A stretch of 64,000 nucleotides of DNA, from NCBI RefSeq assembly GCF_037977055.1, contig NZ_CP150274.1:4402001-4466000 (forward strand). The letters run 5' to 3'. Below the pieces are notes generated by a model. It was not told where the DNA came from. It saw nothing but the letters and a program-made list of their open reading frames with translations, and did no database searches. Positions 43,712 to 53,100 of this stretch are shown here, piece by piece (within the stretch, counting starts at the first letter, position 1; every line of letters begins with the position of its first letter). The translations under genes were made by a program, and so were the position numbers. Source of the stretch: Paenibacillus sp. FSL K6-1096. Its GTDB lineage: Bacteria > Bacillota > Bacilli > Paenibacillales > Paenibacillaceae.

Positions 43712-45118
43712 CTACAGATAGTCCTGCCACGCTGTTCTTAATTGTTGAATACCTGCGTAGATCTCATCTTGTTTAATAATGGAGAAGCCCAGCAAGATCA
43801 GATTCTCAAAATGCTCCCCTGTACTATCCCAGTACTCCCTGGTAGAATATACTCTTACATTTTTTTGCGCAGCCCGATTTATTAATTCCTCTTGTGAAGC
43901 AGCTCTATTAATGCGCAGCAATATATGCAATCCTGCATCAGAGCCTATGATATCCACCTGATCACCGAGCAGCTCTTTGCAAGCGGATAAAAGCGTTATG
44001 TATTTTTCTTTGTAGACATAACGGGCTCGGCGAATATGCTTGTCAAAGCTTCCATCATTCATATAAAAATACATGACCTTTTGGGACAACCACGAAATTG
44101 CCGTTGGATATTCACCATAAACTTTATGATATGAAGATAAGAGCCGTTTAGGTAAAACCATGAAATTTAATCTTAACCCTGGGATTAGAATTTTAGAAAA
44201 GGTCCCCAAATAGATGATGCGTCCATAGTCATCAATCGACTGCATAGCAGATACCGGTTGGGAATCATATCGGAATTCACAATCATAATCATCTTCAATA
44301 ATAATTCCGTCGTTATTCTCGGCCCATTGTATCAGCTGTAAGCGTTCAGATAATGACATAGTATACCCGGTTGGAAACTGATGTGACGGGGTTGTGACCG
44401 CAATTCTTGCATTGCTATCCTCTAGATCTTCTTGTAAGCGGTGTTCAGGATATACATTCAGAGGTATGGTTGAGAACCCATAGCCTCTAAAGATATGCCC
44501 CCATAAGGGTAAACCCGGTTGCTCAACACCAACCGTCGTACGTGGTAAGATCCGGCAGATTCTTTCAATACTGTCCTGGATTCCGCAGCAAACGATGATT
44601 TGCTCAATATTGCATTTTACCCCTCTGCTTAAATTAAGGTATTTTTTAATTTCCTTACGCAGCTCCACTTCCCCTTTCTGATCGTTATAGCAGCCAAGCT
44701 TTTCGTTATCATACCCCATCAACGCCTCTGTGGTGTACTTCCGCCATGAGGAGAGTGGAAATAATTCTATAGATTGCTTCTGATAGGTGAAATCATATTT
44801 ATAGTGTTGTACGGCCGGAATCTCTTCAGTTTCGGGATCTATTGCGATTTTGGAGTTTTTTAATCTTTTCGGCTTGAACTTTTTTAGATCGACAACCTCG
44901 TAAGCAGTCCTTGGCGTATTTTCCAGGAAACCCTCAACGACCAATTGAGTATAAGCCCTTTTAATGGTATTAATCCCCACTTTTAATTCATCTGCGATAA
45001 CTCTAATGGGTTTTAGTCTAGAATGTGCCGGTAACGATCCATTGATGATGTCTTCTCTGATTTGACGATAGATTTGAATATAAATGGGTGTCTTTTCTTG
45101 CTTATTAATTGTGATCAT
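43712..45118 (-). CDS. MocR-type (GntR-aminotransferase) transcriptional regulator
   Basis: A 468-aa fusion regulator. Residues 1-75 form a GntR winged helix (IYIQIYRQIREDIINGSLPA, LKVGINTIKRAYTQLVVEGF). The rest is a fold-type I aminotransferase-like domain: DDYDCEFRYDSQPVSAMQS and YLGTFSKILIPGLRLNFMV, with the PLP-binding Lys in the latter. Such proteins sense PLP, amino acids or related compounds. It is transcribed away from the flavin oxidoreductase gene 158 bp upstream, which it probably controls. Base composition is clearly AT-richer than the flanking housekeeping genes, suggesting transfer. Confidence 0.9.
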   Translation of the reverse strand: MITINKQEKTPIYIQIYRQIREDIINGSLPAHSRLKPIRVIADELKVGINTIKRAYTQLVVEGFLENTPRTAYEVVDLKKFKPKRLKNSKIAIDPETEEIPAVQHYKYDFTYQKQSIELFPLSSWRKYTTEALMGYDNEKLGCYNDQKGEVELRKEIKKYLNLSRGVKCNIEQIIVCCGIQDSIERICRILPRTTVGVEQPGLPLWGHIFRGYGFSTIPLNVYPEHRLQEDLEDSNARIAVTTPSHQFPTGYTMSLSERLQLIQWAENNDGIIIEDDYDCEFRYDSQPVSAMQSIDDYGRIIYLGTFSKILIPGLRLNFMVLPKRLLSSYHKVYGEYPTAISWLSQKVMYFYMNDGSFDKHIRRARYVYKEKYITLLSACKELLGDQVDIIGSDAGLHILLRINRAASQEELINRAAQKNVRVYSTREYWDSTGEHFENLILLGFSIIKQDEIYAGIQQLRTAWQDYL

Positions 45119-45279
45119 CTAGAACTCCTTTATCAACCAAAGATTCCCCTCTGTGTCTAAAATATATGCAAAGTCTGTGTCCTATTATTTGTGATTATAT
45201 CATTGCTTTAAAGACACTGAAACTTTAAGCTGTTTATAGCAAAATAACTATACTGTCATGATGAAGGGATCTGAATTTG

Positions 45280-47220
45280 ATGTATGAAAAACTTTTTGAA
45301 CCTATTAACATTGGCACCTTACAAATAAAAAATCGTTTTGTCATTCCTGCAATTTCTACGCTGGATGCTACAACAGATGGGGCATGTACTGAACAGTATG
45401 CCGCGTATCTTGAAAGAAGAGCTCAAGGCGGTTGGGGATTGATCATCACTGAATACTATGGAATCGCTCCTAATGTCGGTTTCTTTTCAAGAATGAATGG
45501 CATTTGGAATGAAGAACTAATCAAAGGCCACAAGGAAATGACAGATCGTGTACATAAAGCCGGTGCAAAGATTGGCGCACAAATTAACCACGCAGGCAGA
45601 GAATCCTTTACAGAGGTTACTGCCGAGAACGTAGTAGCCCCCTCTCCTTATCTTGATGTTCCTGCCGAACATGCAATATCTGAAACTGTACCTAGAGAAT
45701 TATCAATTCCTGAAATCAAAGATATTATTAGTAAATATGGTGACACGGCTTTGAATCTAAAGAAGGCCGGGTTTGACCTGGTTGAAATCTATGGAGCACA
45801 TGGTTACTTGGTTTCGCAATTTTTATCCAAATACTCCAACAAACGAATTGATGAGTACGGCGGACCTTTAGAGAATCGTATGCGATTCCTCTTGGAGATT
45901 GTAGCAGATGTTAAGAAAAAATGTGGTGATGATTTTCCGGTTTCCGTACGCCTTTCCATTAAAGAATTTGTCCCAGGCGGGTTATCTATTGGAGAAACTC
46001 GCGTGATTTGCCGTAAATTAGAACAAGCAGGCGTTAATATGATAAATTGTTCACAAGGTGTCAATGGCTGCTCCTGGAATGCAGTGGAACCCATGTACTA
46101 TGATTTTGCCTGTTTTGTTGATAATGCAGAGGATATCAAAAAGAGCGTTTCAATACCGGTTATGGCTGCGGGCAGAATTACCGAAGCTTGCGTTGCTGAA
46201 GCTGCCTTAGATGCAGGTAAATGTGATCTTGTGGGTATAGGCCGTGCAAGTCTGGCTGATCCTGATTTTCCGAATAAAATTAAAGAGGGCCGCCTTGACG
46301 ACATCCGTCATTGTATCGGTTGCTTACAAGGATGTCTTGCCAATAACTATAAAGGGATACCTAGCTCTTGCCTGGTAAATCCGGAATTTAACAGAGAATT
46401 TGAGTTGAAAATTACCGAGGCGGAGAACAAGAAACATATCTGGATTGCCGGTGGTGGTGTATCTGGCTGTGAAGCAGCAATTGTTGCTGCTAAGCGTGGA
46501 CATAAAGTGACCATATTTGAAAAGGCAGACCGCATTGGCGGGACTTGGTTAGTTGCGGCATTGCCACTGTACAAACAAGAGCTGCTGACCTTCGTTAGAT
46601 GGCAGTTAAATGAACTCCAAAAGCTTGGTGTTGAAATCAGATACAATACTGAATTAACGCCTGAAATGGTCATTGAAGGAAAACCGGATGATGTAATCGT
46701 AGCTACAGGATGTAAGCCATTTATTCCGCCTATTCCAGGTCATGATTCAAAAATTGTAGTTCAAGCTAATGACGTTTTGACAAACAAAGTCTCTGTTAAA
46801 GGGAATGTAGTGGTATTAGGCGGCGGCAGTGTTGGCGTTGAAACCGCAGCATTTTGTGCTTGGTATGGCGCTAAACAAGTTACGATCATTGAGATGCAGG
46901 ATCAAATCCTTAAGGGATTTGAACGTGAACCTAAAGCCTGTTTAATGCAAGAAGTTAATAAATATAATATGGAAATTTATACATCCTCAAAAGTAACACA
47001 AATTAACGATAGCTCCGTTACTTTTGAACGTAATGGTACATCCGTTACGCTTGATGACATTGATTATGTTGTTGTTGCAGCAGGTTCAAAGTCTGTTAAT
47101 ACATTAGAAGCCCCGCTTCAATCAAAGGGGATTGGGGTCACCGTTATCGGCGATGCCAAAAAAGTAAGAAATGGTCTGGATGATATTTATGAAGGCTACA
47201 TGGTTGGATATGCTATATAA
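45280..47220 (+). CDS. NADH:flavin oxidoreductase, 2,4-dienoyl-CoA reductase-like
   Basis: A 646-aa flavo-iron-sulfur enzyme of the old yellow enzyme/dienoyl-CoA reductase group. Residues 1-330 form the FMN TIM barrel (KLFEPINIGTLQIKNRFV, GAHGYLVSQFLSKYSNKR). The CIGCLQGC then SSCLVNPEF segment around residue 350 carries the four Cys of a 4Fe-4S cluster. The C-terminal half binds FAD and NAD(P)H (WIAGGGVSGCEAAIVAAKRG, VVLGGGSVGVETAAF). The substrate is unknown; relatives reduce enones or dehydroxylate ring compounds. I chose ATG at 45280 behind GAAGGGA; TTG at 45277 is adjacent. AT-rich like its regulator. Confidence 0.88.
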   Translation: MYEKLFEPINIGTLQIKNRFVIPAISTLDATTDGACTEQYAAYLERRAQGGWGLIITEYYGIAPNVGFFSRMNGIWNEELIKGHKEMTDRVHKAGAKIGAQINHAGRESFTEVTAENVVAPSPYLDVPAEHAISETVPRELSIPEIKDIISKYGDTALNLKKAGFDLVEIYGAHGYLVSQFLSKYSNKRIDEYGGPLENRMRFLLEIVADVKKKCGDDFPVSVRLSIKEFVPGGLSIGETRVICRKLEQAGVNMINCSQGVNGCSWNAVEPMYYDFACFVDNAEDIKKSVSIPVMAAGRITEACVAEAALDAGKCDLVGIGRASLADPDFPNKIKEGRLDDIRHCIGCLQGCLANNYKGIPSSCLVNPEFNREFELKITEAENKKHIWIAGGGVSGCEAAIVAAKRGHKVTIFEKADRIGGTWLVAALPLYKQELLTFVRWQLNELQKLGVEIRYNTELTPEMVIEGKPDDVIVATGCKPFIPPIPGHDSKIVVQANDVLTNKVSVKGNVVVLGGGSVGVETAAFCAWYGAKQVTIIEMQDQILKGFEREPKACLMQEVNKYNMEIYTSSKVTQINDSSVTFERNGTSVTLDDIDYVVVAAGSKSVNTLEAPLQSKGIGVTVIGDAKKVRNGLDDIYEGYMVGYAI

Positions 47221-47254
47221 AGAGACATCTTCTCATAGAAATAAATCGTACAAT

Positions 47255-47290
47255 AAGGGTCTGCTTCTTTTAAAGAAGCCAGACCCTTTT
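47255..47290 (+). terminator. Terminator after the flavin oxidoreductase gene
   Basis: Stem AAGGGTCTG-CTTCTTT / AAAGAAG-CCAGACCCTT with T-rich 3' flank. Confidence 0.82.
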
Positions 47291-47298
47291 GCTTTTCA

Positions 47299-47394
47299 CT
47301 AAGTCACCGCTGTACCTACGGTAGCCACGATTTCCTGAGTACCGTCCTGGTCTACATCAGCCTCCAGGGTAGGTGCTTCTATGCTAAGTACCAT
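47299..47394 (-). pseudogene. Possible C-terminal remnant of an FG-GAP-like protein gene
   Basis: A short minus-strand frame of 31 codons from ATG at 47394 reads APTLEADVDQDGTQEIVATV before a stop. The D-x-D-x-D-G-x-x-E-I-V-A-T pattern is typical of an FG-GAP/VCBS calcium-binding repeat. The frame opens only a few codons upstream of the ATG, so no full gene is present. It may be debris left where the AT-rich gene pair was inserted. Confidence 0.35.
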
Positions 47395-47500
47395 TGGGGG
47401 AGAATATTCAATTTATTAACCAATGCTGTTAACGAATCGCACAAAATGTCATGCACGGCCTCCTTCTCCCTCGTAGAATAGAAAGAAAGGAGGCAAGCCT

Positions 47501-48619
47501 ATGTACTCTCTATCCGCTTACACCCTGGAATTAACAGGAACAAGCTACGAAATTGGCTATAAGCTGGGCAGCATCATTTCCGAAAACACGGCGCTCAAGC
47601 TCGCTTACACCCGTACGCTCGAGGGGTTTGGTCCAAACGAATACCAAGAGGCCATCCTGCTATTCGATGAGTGGTGCCCCGGCATTTCCGAGGAGATCGC
47701 CGGCTTTGCCGACGCCTTGCAAGTCCCTGCCGGACAAATCGCTTATTACGCCATGACCTATCTGCGGCCGCGTTGCAGCCAGATTGCCTTGCTGCCAGCA
47801 ATGACCGCACTGAACAAGCCGCTGCTGGCCCGCAACTATGAGTTCCATCATCAGTTGGAGGATTTTGTGTTGGCCCGAACCTCTGTTGCAGGCAAATACA
47901 CGCACATGGGCACAAGCACGATGAGCTTTGGGAGAGATGACGGATGTAACGAGCATGGACTTGCAGTGACCATGAGTGCCTGCGGGTTTCCGGTCGGGGC
48001 TTTGCCCTTTATGCGTGCCCCTCAACTGAAAGGCTTGCATTTTTGGGCAGCCATCCGTGCGGTTCTGGAGAATTGCCGGGATGTCGGGGAATCGCTGCGC
48101 TACTTGCAGGAGATGCCCATCGCCAGCAATGTCAACTTCATGCTGCTCGATAAACAGGGGAATGCTGCCCTGTTCGCAACGTTGGATGGCCGAAAAGCAA
48201 CTAGGCAAATCGATCCAACCACGCCGGAACAGTTCCTCTGGGCCACCAACCATCCGGTGCTTTCTGCCCTGATCCCTTATGAACCCCAGGCGGCTGTCCA
48301 TTCTTGGCAACGGGGGGAATGGATTGCCGCCCAACTGGAGGGAGCCTCCGCTGTGACAACGGAAGAGCTTAAGAGCATGCTGCTGTCCCCCTACCCGAAT
48401 GGACTGAACTGTCCGTATTATGAGGATTACTTCGGTACAACCAAGAGCATGATTTTCTCTCCCGCAGACGGTACAATCGAGCTATGCTGGGGAGGCCGTT
48501 CCGAGAATGGCTGGCAGACCTATGATCTAAAGCAGACATTTGCCGACACGGCAACCCCTGTACAGATGAGGATGGAGCGAGCTGACAAAATGATGTTCGA
48601 TTATCGGCCCTTGGCTTGA
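47501..48619 (+). CDS. C45-type acyltransferase/peptidase (Ntn hydrolase)
   Basis: A 372-aa protein similar to the C45 family (isopenicillin N acyltransferase-like) and choloylglycine-hydrolase-like Ntn enzymes. The likely autocatalytic nucleophile is the Cys of YLRPRCSQIAL (about residue 91), followed by LLARNYEFHHQLEDF. GCNEHGLAVTMSACGFP and VNFMLLDKQGNAALFA are consistent with the fold. ATNHPV and a late Asn fit the substrate pocket. Substrates could be N-acyl amides such as quorum signals or penicillins, but none is shown. AAAGGAGGCAAG precedes the ATG. Confidence 0.78.
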   Translation: MYSLSAYTLELTGTSYEIGYKLGSIISENTALKLAYTRTLEGFGPNEYQEAILLFDEWCPGISEEIAGFADALQVPAGQIAYYAMTYLRPRCSQIALLPAMTALNKPLLARNYEFHHQLEDFVLARTSVAGKYTHMGTSTMSFGRDDGCNEHGLAVTMSACGFPVGALPFMRAPQLKGLHFWAAIRAVLENCRDVGESLRYLQEMPIASNVNFMLLDKQGNAALFATLDGRKATRQIDPTTPEQFLWATNHPVLSALIPYEPQAAVHSWQRGEWIAAQLEGASAVTTEELKSMLLSPYPNGLNCPYYEDYFGTTKSMIFSPADGTIELCWGGRSENGWQTYDLKQTFADTATPVQMRMERADKMMFDYRPLA

Positions 48620-48901
48620 TGGATCCATTAAGAGGAGGGGGCATACATCACAACAGAGGCACTGGATGTTTCACCTGTCGTATACATATCCTTTCTTCAT
48701 AGTTATACTAACAGATAGGGCGTACTGCTCTTCTTTAACAATAGCTATTAGGAGTTGTTTTTCTTGATCATCAAGTTCATTCGTTTACGTTAATGGAAGG
48801 TACAGGCTATTTATTCTCATGTCATTTTTTAAAGGATGACCTGGGTTTATTTAACTGTGCCTTTTTCATTTCCTAAAATGAATGAATGAGGTGTTTTTAT
48901 T

Positions 48902-49801
48902 TTGTCTAAAAATAATCGGAAAATTACAAGTGCACGTCTTCTCTCTGAGTATGAAGATCTTTTTAGATGCCCCATATGCTCGAATCCAGTTGAGGTTGTA
49001 AATTTAAGGAGCTTAATTTGTTCCAATGGTCATTGTTATGATATATCCAGGCAAGGTTATGTGAACTTATTGTCCCATCCGCCCAAAACAAAATATGATG
49101 AAAAACTGTTTGAATCTCGAAGAATGCTTAACCAGAGCGGCTTTTTTGATCCGTTGATTGCTCAGATTTGTGAGAATATGTTAGACGAGTTGAACCCGGC
49201 GGGTAAATTCATAAAAATATTAGATGCCGGATGCGGTGAAGGTTCACATTTGTCCAATATACAGCAAAGAATAATTCAACAGTCCCAATATAAATTATTG
49301 GGGATAGGTGTTGATATTTCTAAAGAGGGAATCCATATGGCTTCAAGGAGTCCCTCTACAACACTCTGGTGCGTAGCGGATCTCGCCAAGTGTCCATTCA
49401 CTGATAAACCATTCAATGTCATATTAAATATATTATCGCCATCCAACTATTCTGAGTTCCATAGAATGCTTGAAGATGATGGAATGGTGATAAAAGTTAT
49501 CCCCGGGAGCAAGTATCTTCAGGAATTAAGAAGGATGTTTTACAATCAAACCGATAGAACGATGTATACAAACGAAAATACATTAGAGCTTTTCAAGCGT
49601 AATTTTGCTCTTGTTGACATTAAGCCTGTTCAGTATGGTGTAACAATGGAAAATAAGTATATTGAACAGTTAGTCCATATGACCCCCTTATCCTGGGGAG
49701 CATCGGAAGAGCTTATACAACAAGTCCTGGGCCAGGATAGATTGGAAATCACTTTTGACTTTTCAGTCTTGCTTGGGAAGAAAATGAAGGCTCATACTTA
49801 A
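48902..49801 (+). CDS. 23S rRNA (guanine-N1)-methyltransferase, RlmA/TlrB-like
   Basis: A 299-aa SAM-dependent methyltransferase. FRCPICSNPVEV and ICSNGHCYDISRQGYVNLL form the N-terminal zinc finger of the RlmA group, which methylates G745 or G748 in 23S rRNA. The SAM motif is ILDAGCGEGSHLS (about residue 108), and NILSPSNYSEFHRML holds the family region after it. RlmA(II)-type members such as TlrB can give resistance to mycinamicin or tylosin; that role here is only possible. The start is TTG or ATG-like at 48902 behind AATGAGGTG. The gene is AT-rich. A hairpin related to the toxin-antitoxin terminator follows. Confidence 0.85.
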   Translation: MSKNNRKITSARLLSEYEDLFRCPICSNPVEVVNLRSLICSNGHCYDISRQGYVNLLSHPPKTKYDEKLFESRRMLNQSGFFDPLIAQICENMLDELNPAGKFIKILDAGCGEGSHLSNIQQRIIQQSQYKLLGIGVDISKEGIHMASRSPSTTLWCVADLAKCPFTDKPFNVILNILSPSNYSEFHRMLEDDGMVIKVIPGSKYLQELRRMFYNQTDRTMYTNENTLELFKRNFALVDIKPVQYGVTMENKYIEQLVHMTPLSWGASEELIQQVLGQDRLEITFDFSVLLGKKMKAHT

Positions 49802-49806
49802 GCAGC

Positions 49807-49841
49807 AATAGACCGTCACCTTCGACCAGGGGCGGTCTATT
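49807..49841. terminator. Repeat-family hairpin A, after the RlmA-like gene
   Basis: Stem AATAGACCGTC / GGCGGTCTATT. The bases just beyond it, read on the minus strand, are TGTCAGGCAAATGCGAATAG, close to the final codons of the toxin peptides at 57292 and 57757. It is therefore probably a relic of that module that now serves as a terminator. Confidence 0.7.
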
Positions 49842-50015
49842 CGCATTTGCCTGACATTCCATCCCTACACCAGATCTCCTGTATCCTGGAAGGATCAGCT
49901 GAGAAGTGTGTCTATTTTCGTAATATATTAAAATCATTCGTGCATTACCCGTATTTAGACTTTCTCATCCTGTTGTTACTATGAAGCTGTTACAGCCTTC
50001 AACCATCCAGTTTTG

Positions 50016-50029
50016 TGAATGCGTTTTCA
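50016..50029. promoter_or_regulatory. Candidate cre (CcpA) site upstream of the xylanase
   Basis: TGAATGCGTTTTCA matches 13 of 14 positions of TGWAANCGNTNWCA. Carbon catabolite control would fit a xylanase, but no promoter could be fixed beside it. The surrounding gap 49802-50178 also holds hairpin A and the inverted repeat at 50076. Confidence 0.45.
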
Positions 50030-50075
50030 AATCTTGTCTGTCATTTACGTTCAGAGGGAGGTGTAGGGATGGATT

Positions 50076-50092
50076 GCCATGCCAGGCATGGC
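50076..50092. repeat. Perfect inverted repeat in the xylanase leader
   Basis: GCCATGCCAGGCATGGC has 8-bp arms around a single base, which suits a protein-binding site better than an RNA hairpin. It lies 87 bp before the start codon. Confidence 0.5.
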
Positions 50093-50178
50093 GTAATCTG
50101 CAACACGAAACAACATTATTTGGGGTGACTCTACAACGAGACGTTAGAGGGTTCCTTCAGCAAAGGAGTCAAACTAAG

Positions 50179-53100
50179 ATGAACCGAAGAAAAAATGTAA
50201 TCAACATTTCCCGCCTCCTCGTCATCATCATGTTGTTCTCCATCTTCACGTATACTCCTATCCCGGCTGCTGCGGCTACAGACGAACCGCCGGTTGAACT
50301 GAGCGAGCTTATTGCGCAAGCCGAGGCTCTAAAAACCGGCAATACGGAGTTCCCGCTCCAGGTCAGCCAGTCGGTCTATGGGTCGGTCTATGGTTCCGAT
50401 GTGAACAAGGCCCTTCCATGGGTGCACGTCGATGAACTTGAAGCTCTTAATGCTGCGCTTGAAATTGCACGTAATCCGAACACTCCCGCAGACGAGGCTA
50501 TAGCTATACTTAAGGAAGCAATAGTTACTTTTACAGAAAATATCAAATCCGACGGCTCCGATCCTTATTTCCGGCTTGATCCCGGTCCGGGTAAGGTTCC
50601 TGTAAAAGTGACTGCGCCCACGAATGCCTGGACGGCCAGAACTCCGCTGGATAACCGTGTTCCTGCCGACTTTGCCGGTGGCACGTTTAAGGTGATTCCG
50701 TATCCTTTTGCAGATGCCCAAGGGAAAGCGGAAGTGCTTCAGATTAATTACGCCCATAACGGAAAAAGCACCTTCGGCGGCATCAGTCTGGAATCCCCGT
50801 TGTCCCCGGCCGTCAATGTCACAGCGGGTTCAACGATTGAATTCGATGTCTACTATCCGAAGAGTGCGCAAGGCAAATTCATGAGATGGAGAGTCAGAAC
50901 TACCAATGAAAACCTGGACAGCTATCTCAGAGATTACCAGTACAATAACCTGAACCCGGACTGGGTGGGCAGCTACAACGGTGAATCCTGGCTGAAGGCC
51001 CATCACAGTATCACCGCCTCAACGGGTAACTCCTCGAACTTTATTCTTGAGCTTCACGGGGAGAATGCCCGTCCTGAAGAAACTGGCATGCTGCTGGTCT
51101 CGAACATCCAGATTACCGCACCAGATCCGAATGGCCAGGCCCTTCCGAACGTAATCAACAAGGAAAACCAGAGGGATGTAGCGCCTCTAAAGAGCCTGTA
51201 CAATAAGGAGAATGGACTGTTCATGGTCGGCGCGCTTGGCACCGGACCTGTAACCGGAACGAGAGCCAATCACTATGAGATCTTCGTTGACGGCAACAAT
51301 CTGAAGGCGGATGGCACGCATCCCCGCGGCCCGCAGTGGCTGAAAAATGTGAACGGGGAGGCCTTGAACGGCGCAACCACAACCCCCGGCTTAGCGGAAT
51401 ACAGCTTCCCGACCAACGCTTATCAGGCGATCAGGGATTCCGGAACTCCCGGACAGTATAAATCTCACGGCCATGTTCTGGCATGGTACAACCAGGCTCC
51501 TGGATGGATGACACAGATTATTCCTGCGAACCTGTCCTCCGGATATACTGGGGGGGCCGATTTCTATGGACTTGGCAACGGCGTCACAACTACGGTTAAG
51601 GTTGACAAAGAAATGGCGAGAAGAGTGCAGTTCAACCATACTATGTATGTGATGCGGCACTTCCTGACCACAGATACAAAGTACGGCTCCAGTGAAGCCC
51701 GTGGCATTATTCCGTTCAATTCATGGGATGTGCTCAACGAAGAGGTGCACGAGAGCCGCCACAGCGAGCTCATCCCTAAGGATGCCAACAGCTGGAGAAC
51801 GAGCCTGAAGCATACCAACTGGCTGGTTGCTATGTCAGATGATGAGATTGGCGGCGACATCACTAACCATTATATTTATCTGCTGTTCAAAAACGCGCAC
51901 ATCGCGGCTCCTAACGCCAAGATGGCGGCAGCTTATAAAGCCAATTACGCTAACCTTCCGGATTACATGAAGCTGGATGGACACGACAAGGACGGCAGCA
52001 TTGACGCTTATATTGTAGATAATCCCCCGAAGCTGACCTATAACGATTACGGGCTTGCGACCCGCAGCAAAGCGAGAACAGTGTACAATATGGTACTCGA
52101 ATTAAATACCGCATGGCGCTCCGATCCGCTGTACGACGGAAGACCCCTGATCGAAGACATCGGAATCCAGGGACATGATGCGGTGGGTAAGACCCTGGCA
52201 AGCGATAACCAATATGCGATGGCGCTCTATGCCTCACTGGTTGACCGCGGCCTGCTGTCGGGTATTACGTATTCGGAGCTTGATCTTAAGGTGCCGACCG
52301 ATGCCCCTGGAGGAGGCGCAACCGCTCCGGCCGTGCTTAATGTCAGACAGTCGGATGCCCTTGGTTATCAGTACGCACTGCTCTACAAAATGTTCAACAA
52401 GTTCGCCCCGTATATCGATCACATCATCAGCTGGGGTGTAACCGGTTCCGGATGGCAGGGAAGCTATGTCCTGTTTGATGGCCAGAGCAATGCGAATGCC
52501 GGGTACTATGGCGCTATGAAACCGGACAGATTCATTCTTGGGCATTCGTATCTGGATAGTTATTTTGCAGGCGAATATCAGGCCATTCAGATGAATAGCA
52601 TCGACCTTGGCGATCTTGGAGTGTATACACCAAATAGCGTAAATGCCGACCTCAGCAGCTTATCCCTGAGTGCGGGAACACTTGAGCCAGCGTTCAACCC
52701 GGCTACCACAGAGTACGATGTGTCCCTTAAGGATGCCGGCAGCATCACCGTTACAGCGGCAGCAGCAGACAGCAGGTCAACCATTAGAGTGAACGACACG
52801 GTGGTTGCCAGCGGTACAGCTTCCGAAGCGATAACGCTGACACCTGGCACAACAACAGATATAAAGGTTGAGGTCACAGGTGCAGACGGCAGGGTCAAGA
52901 CGTATACCCTGATAATAACCAACAGCAAGACGGAGACTCCGGCGAATCCGGAACCAGGAACACCAACTCCATCTCCAACGCCAACGCCTGAACCTGAAAC
53001 ACCTTCAACACCTGCACCTGGTGGAACCTATTCAACGTCTGCACCAGTCGCATCGGCAACACCTGCCCCTTCCGCACCCGTTGTAGAAGGACAGAAAGTA

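Noticed and set aside
43529..43741. Plus-strand 70-codon frame after the RlmCD-like gene
   Set aside because: It begins with TTG inside a terminator T-tract, has no ribosome-binding site, overlaps the 3' end of the MocR-type gene and resembles nothing I know.
47429..47452. Eight-codon minus-strand frame MTFCAIR behind AGGAGG, similar to the start of the toxin peptides
   Set aside because: It could be a 5' relic of the toxin gene, but the match is too short to support a feature.
49981..50178. 66-codon N-terminal extension of the xylanase
   Set aside because: The signal peptide begins at the ATG at 50179 behind AAAGGAG; the extension has no site and would hide the signal.
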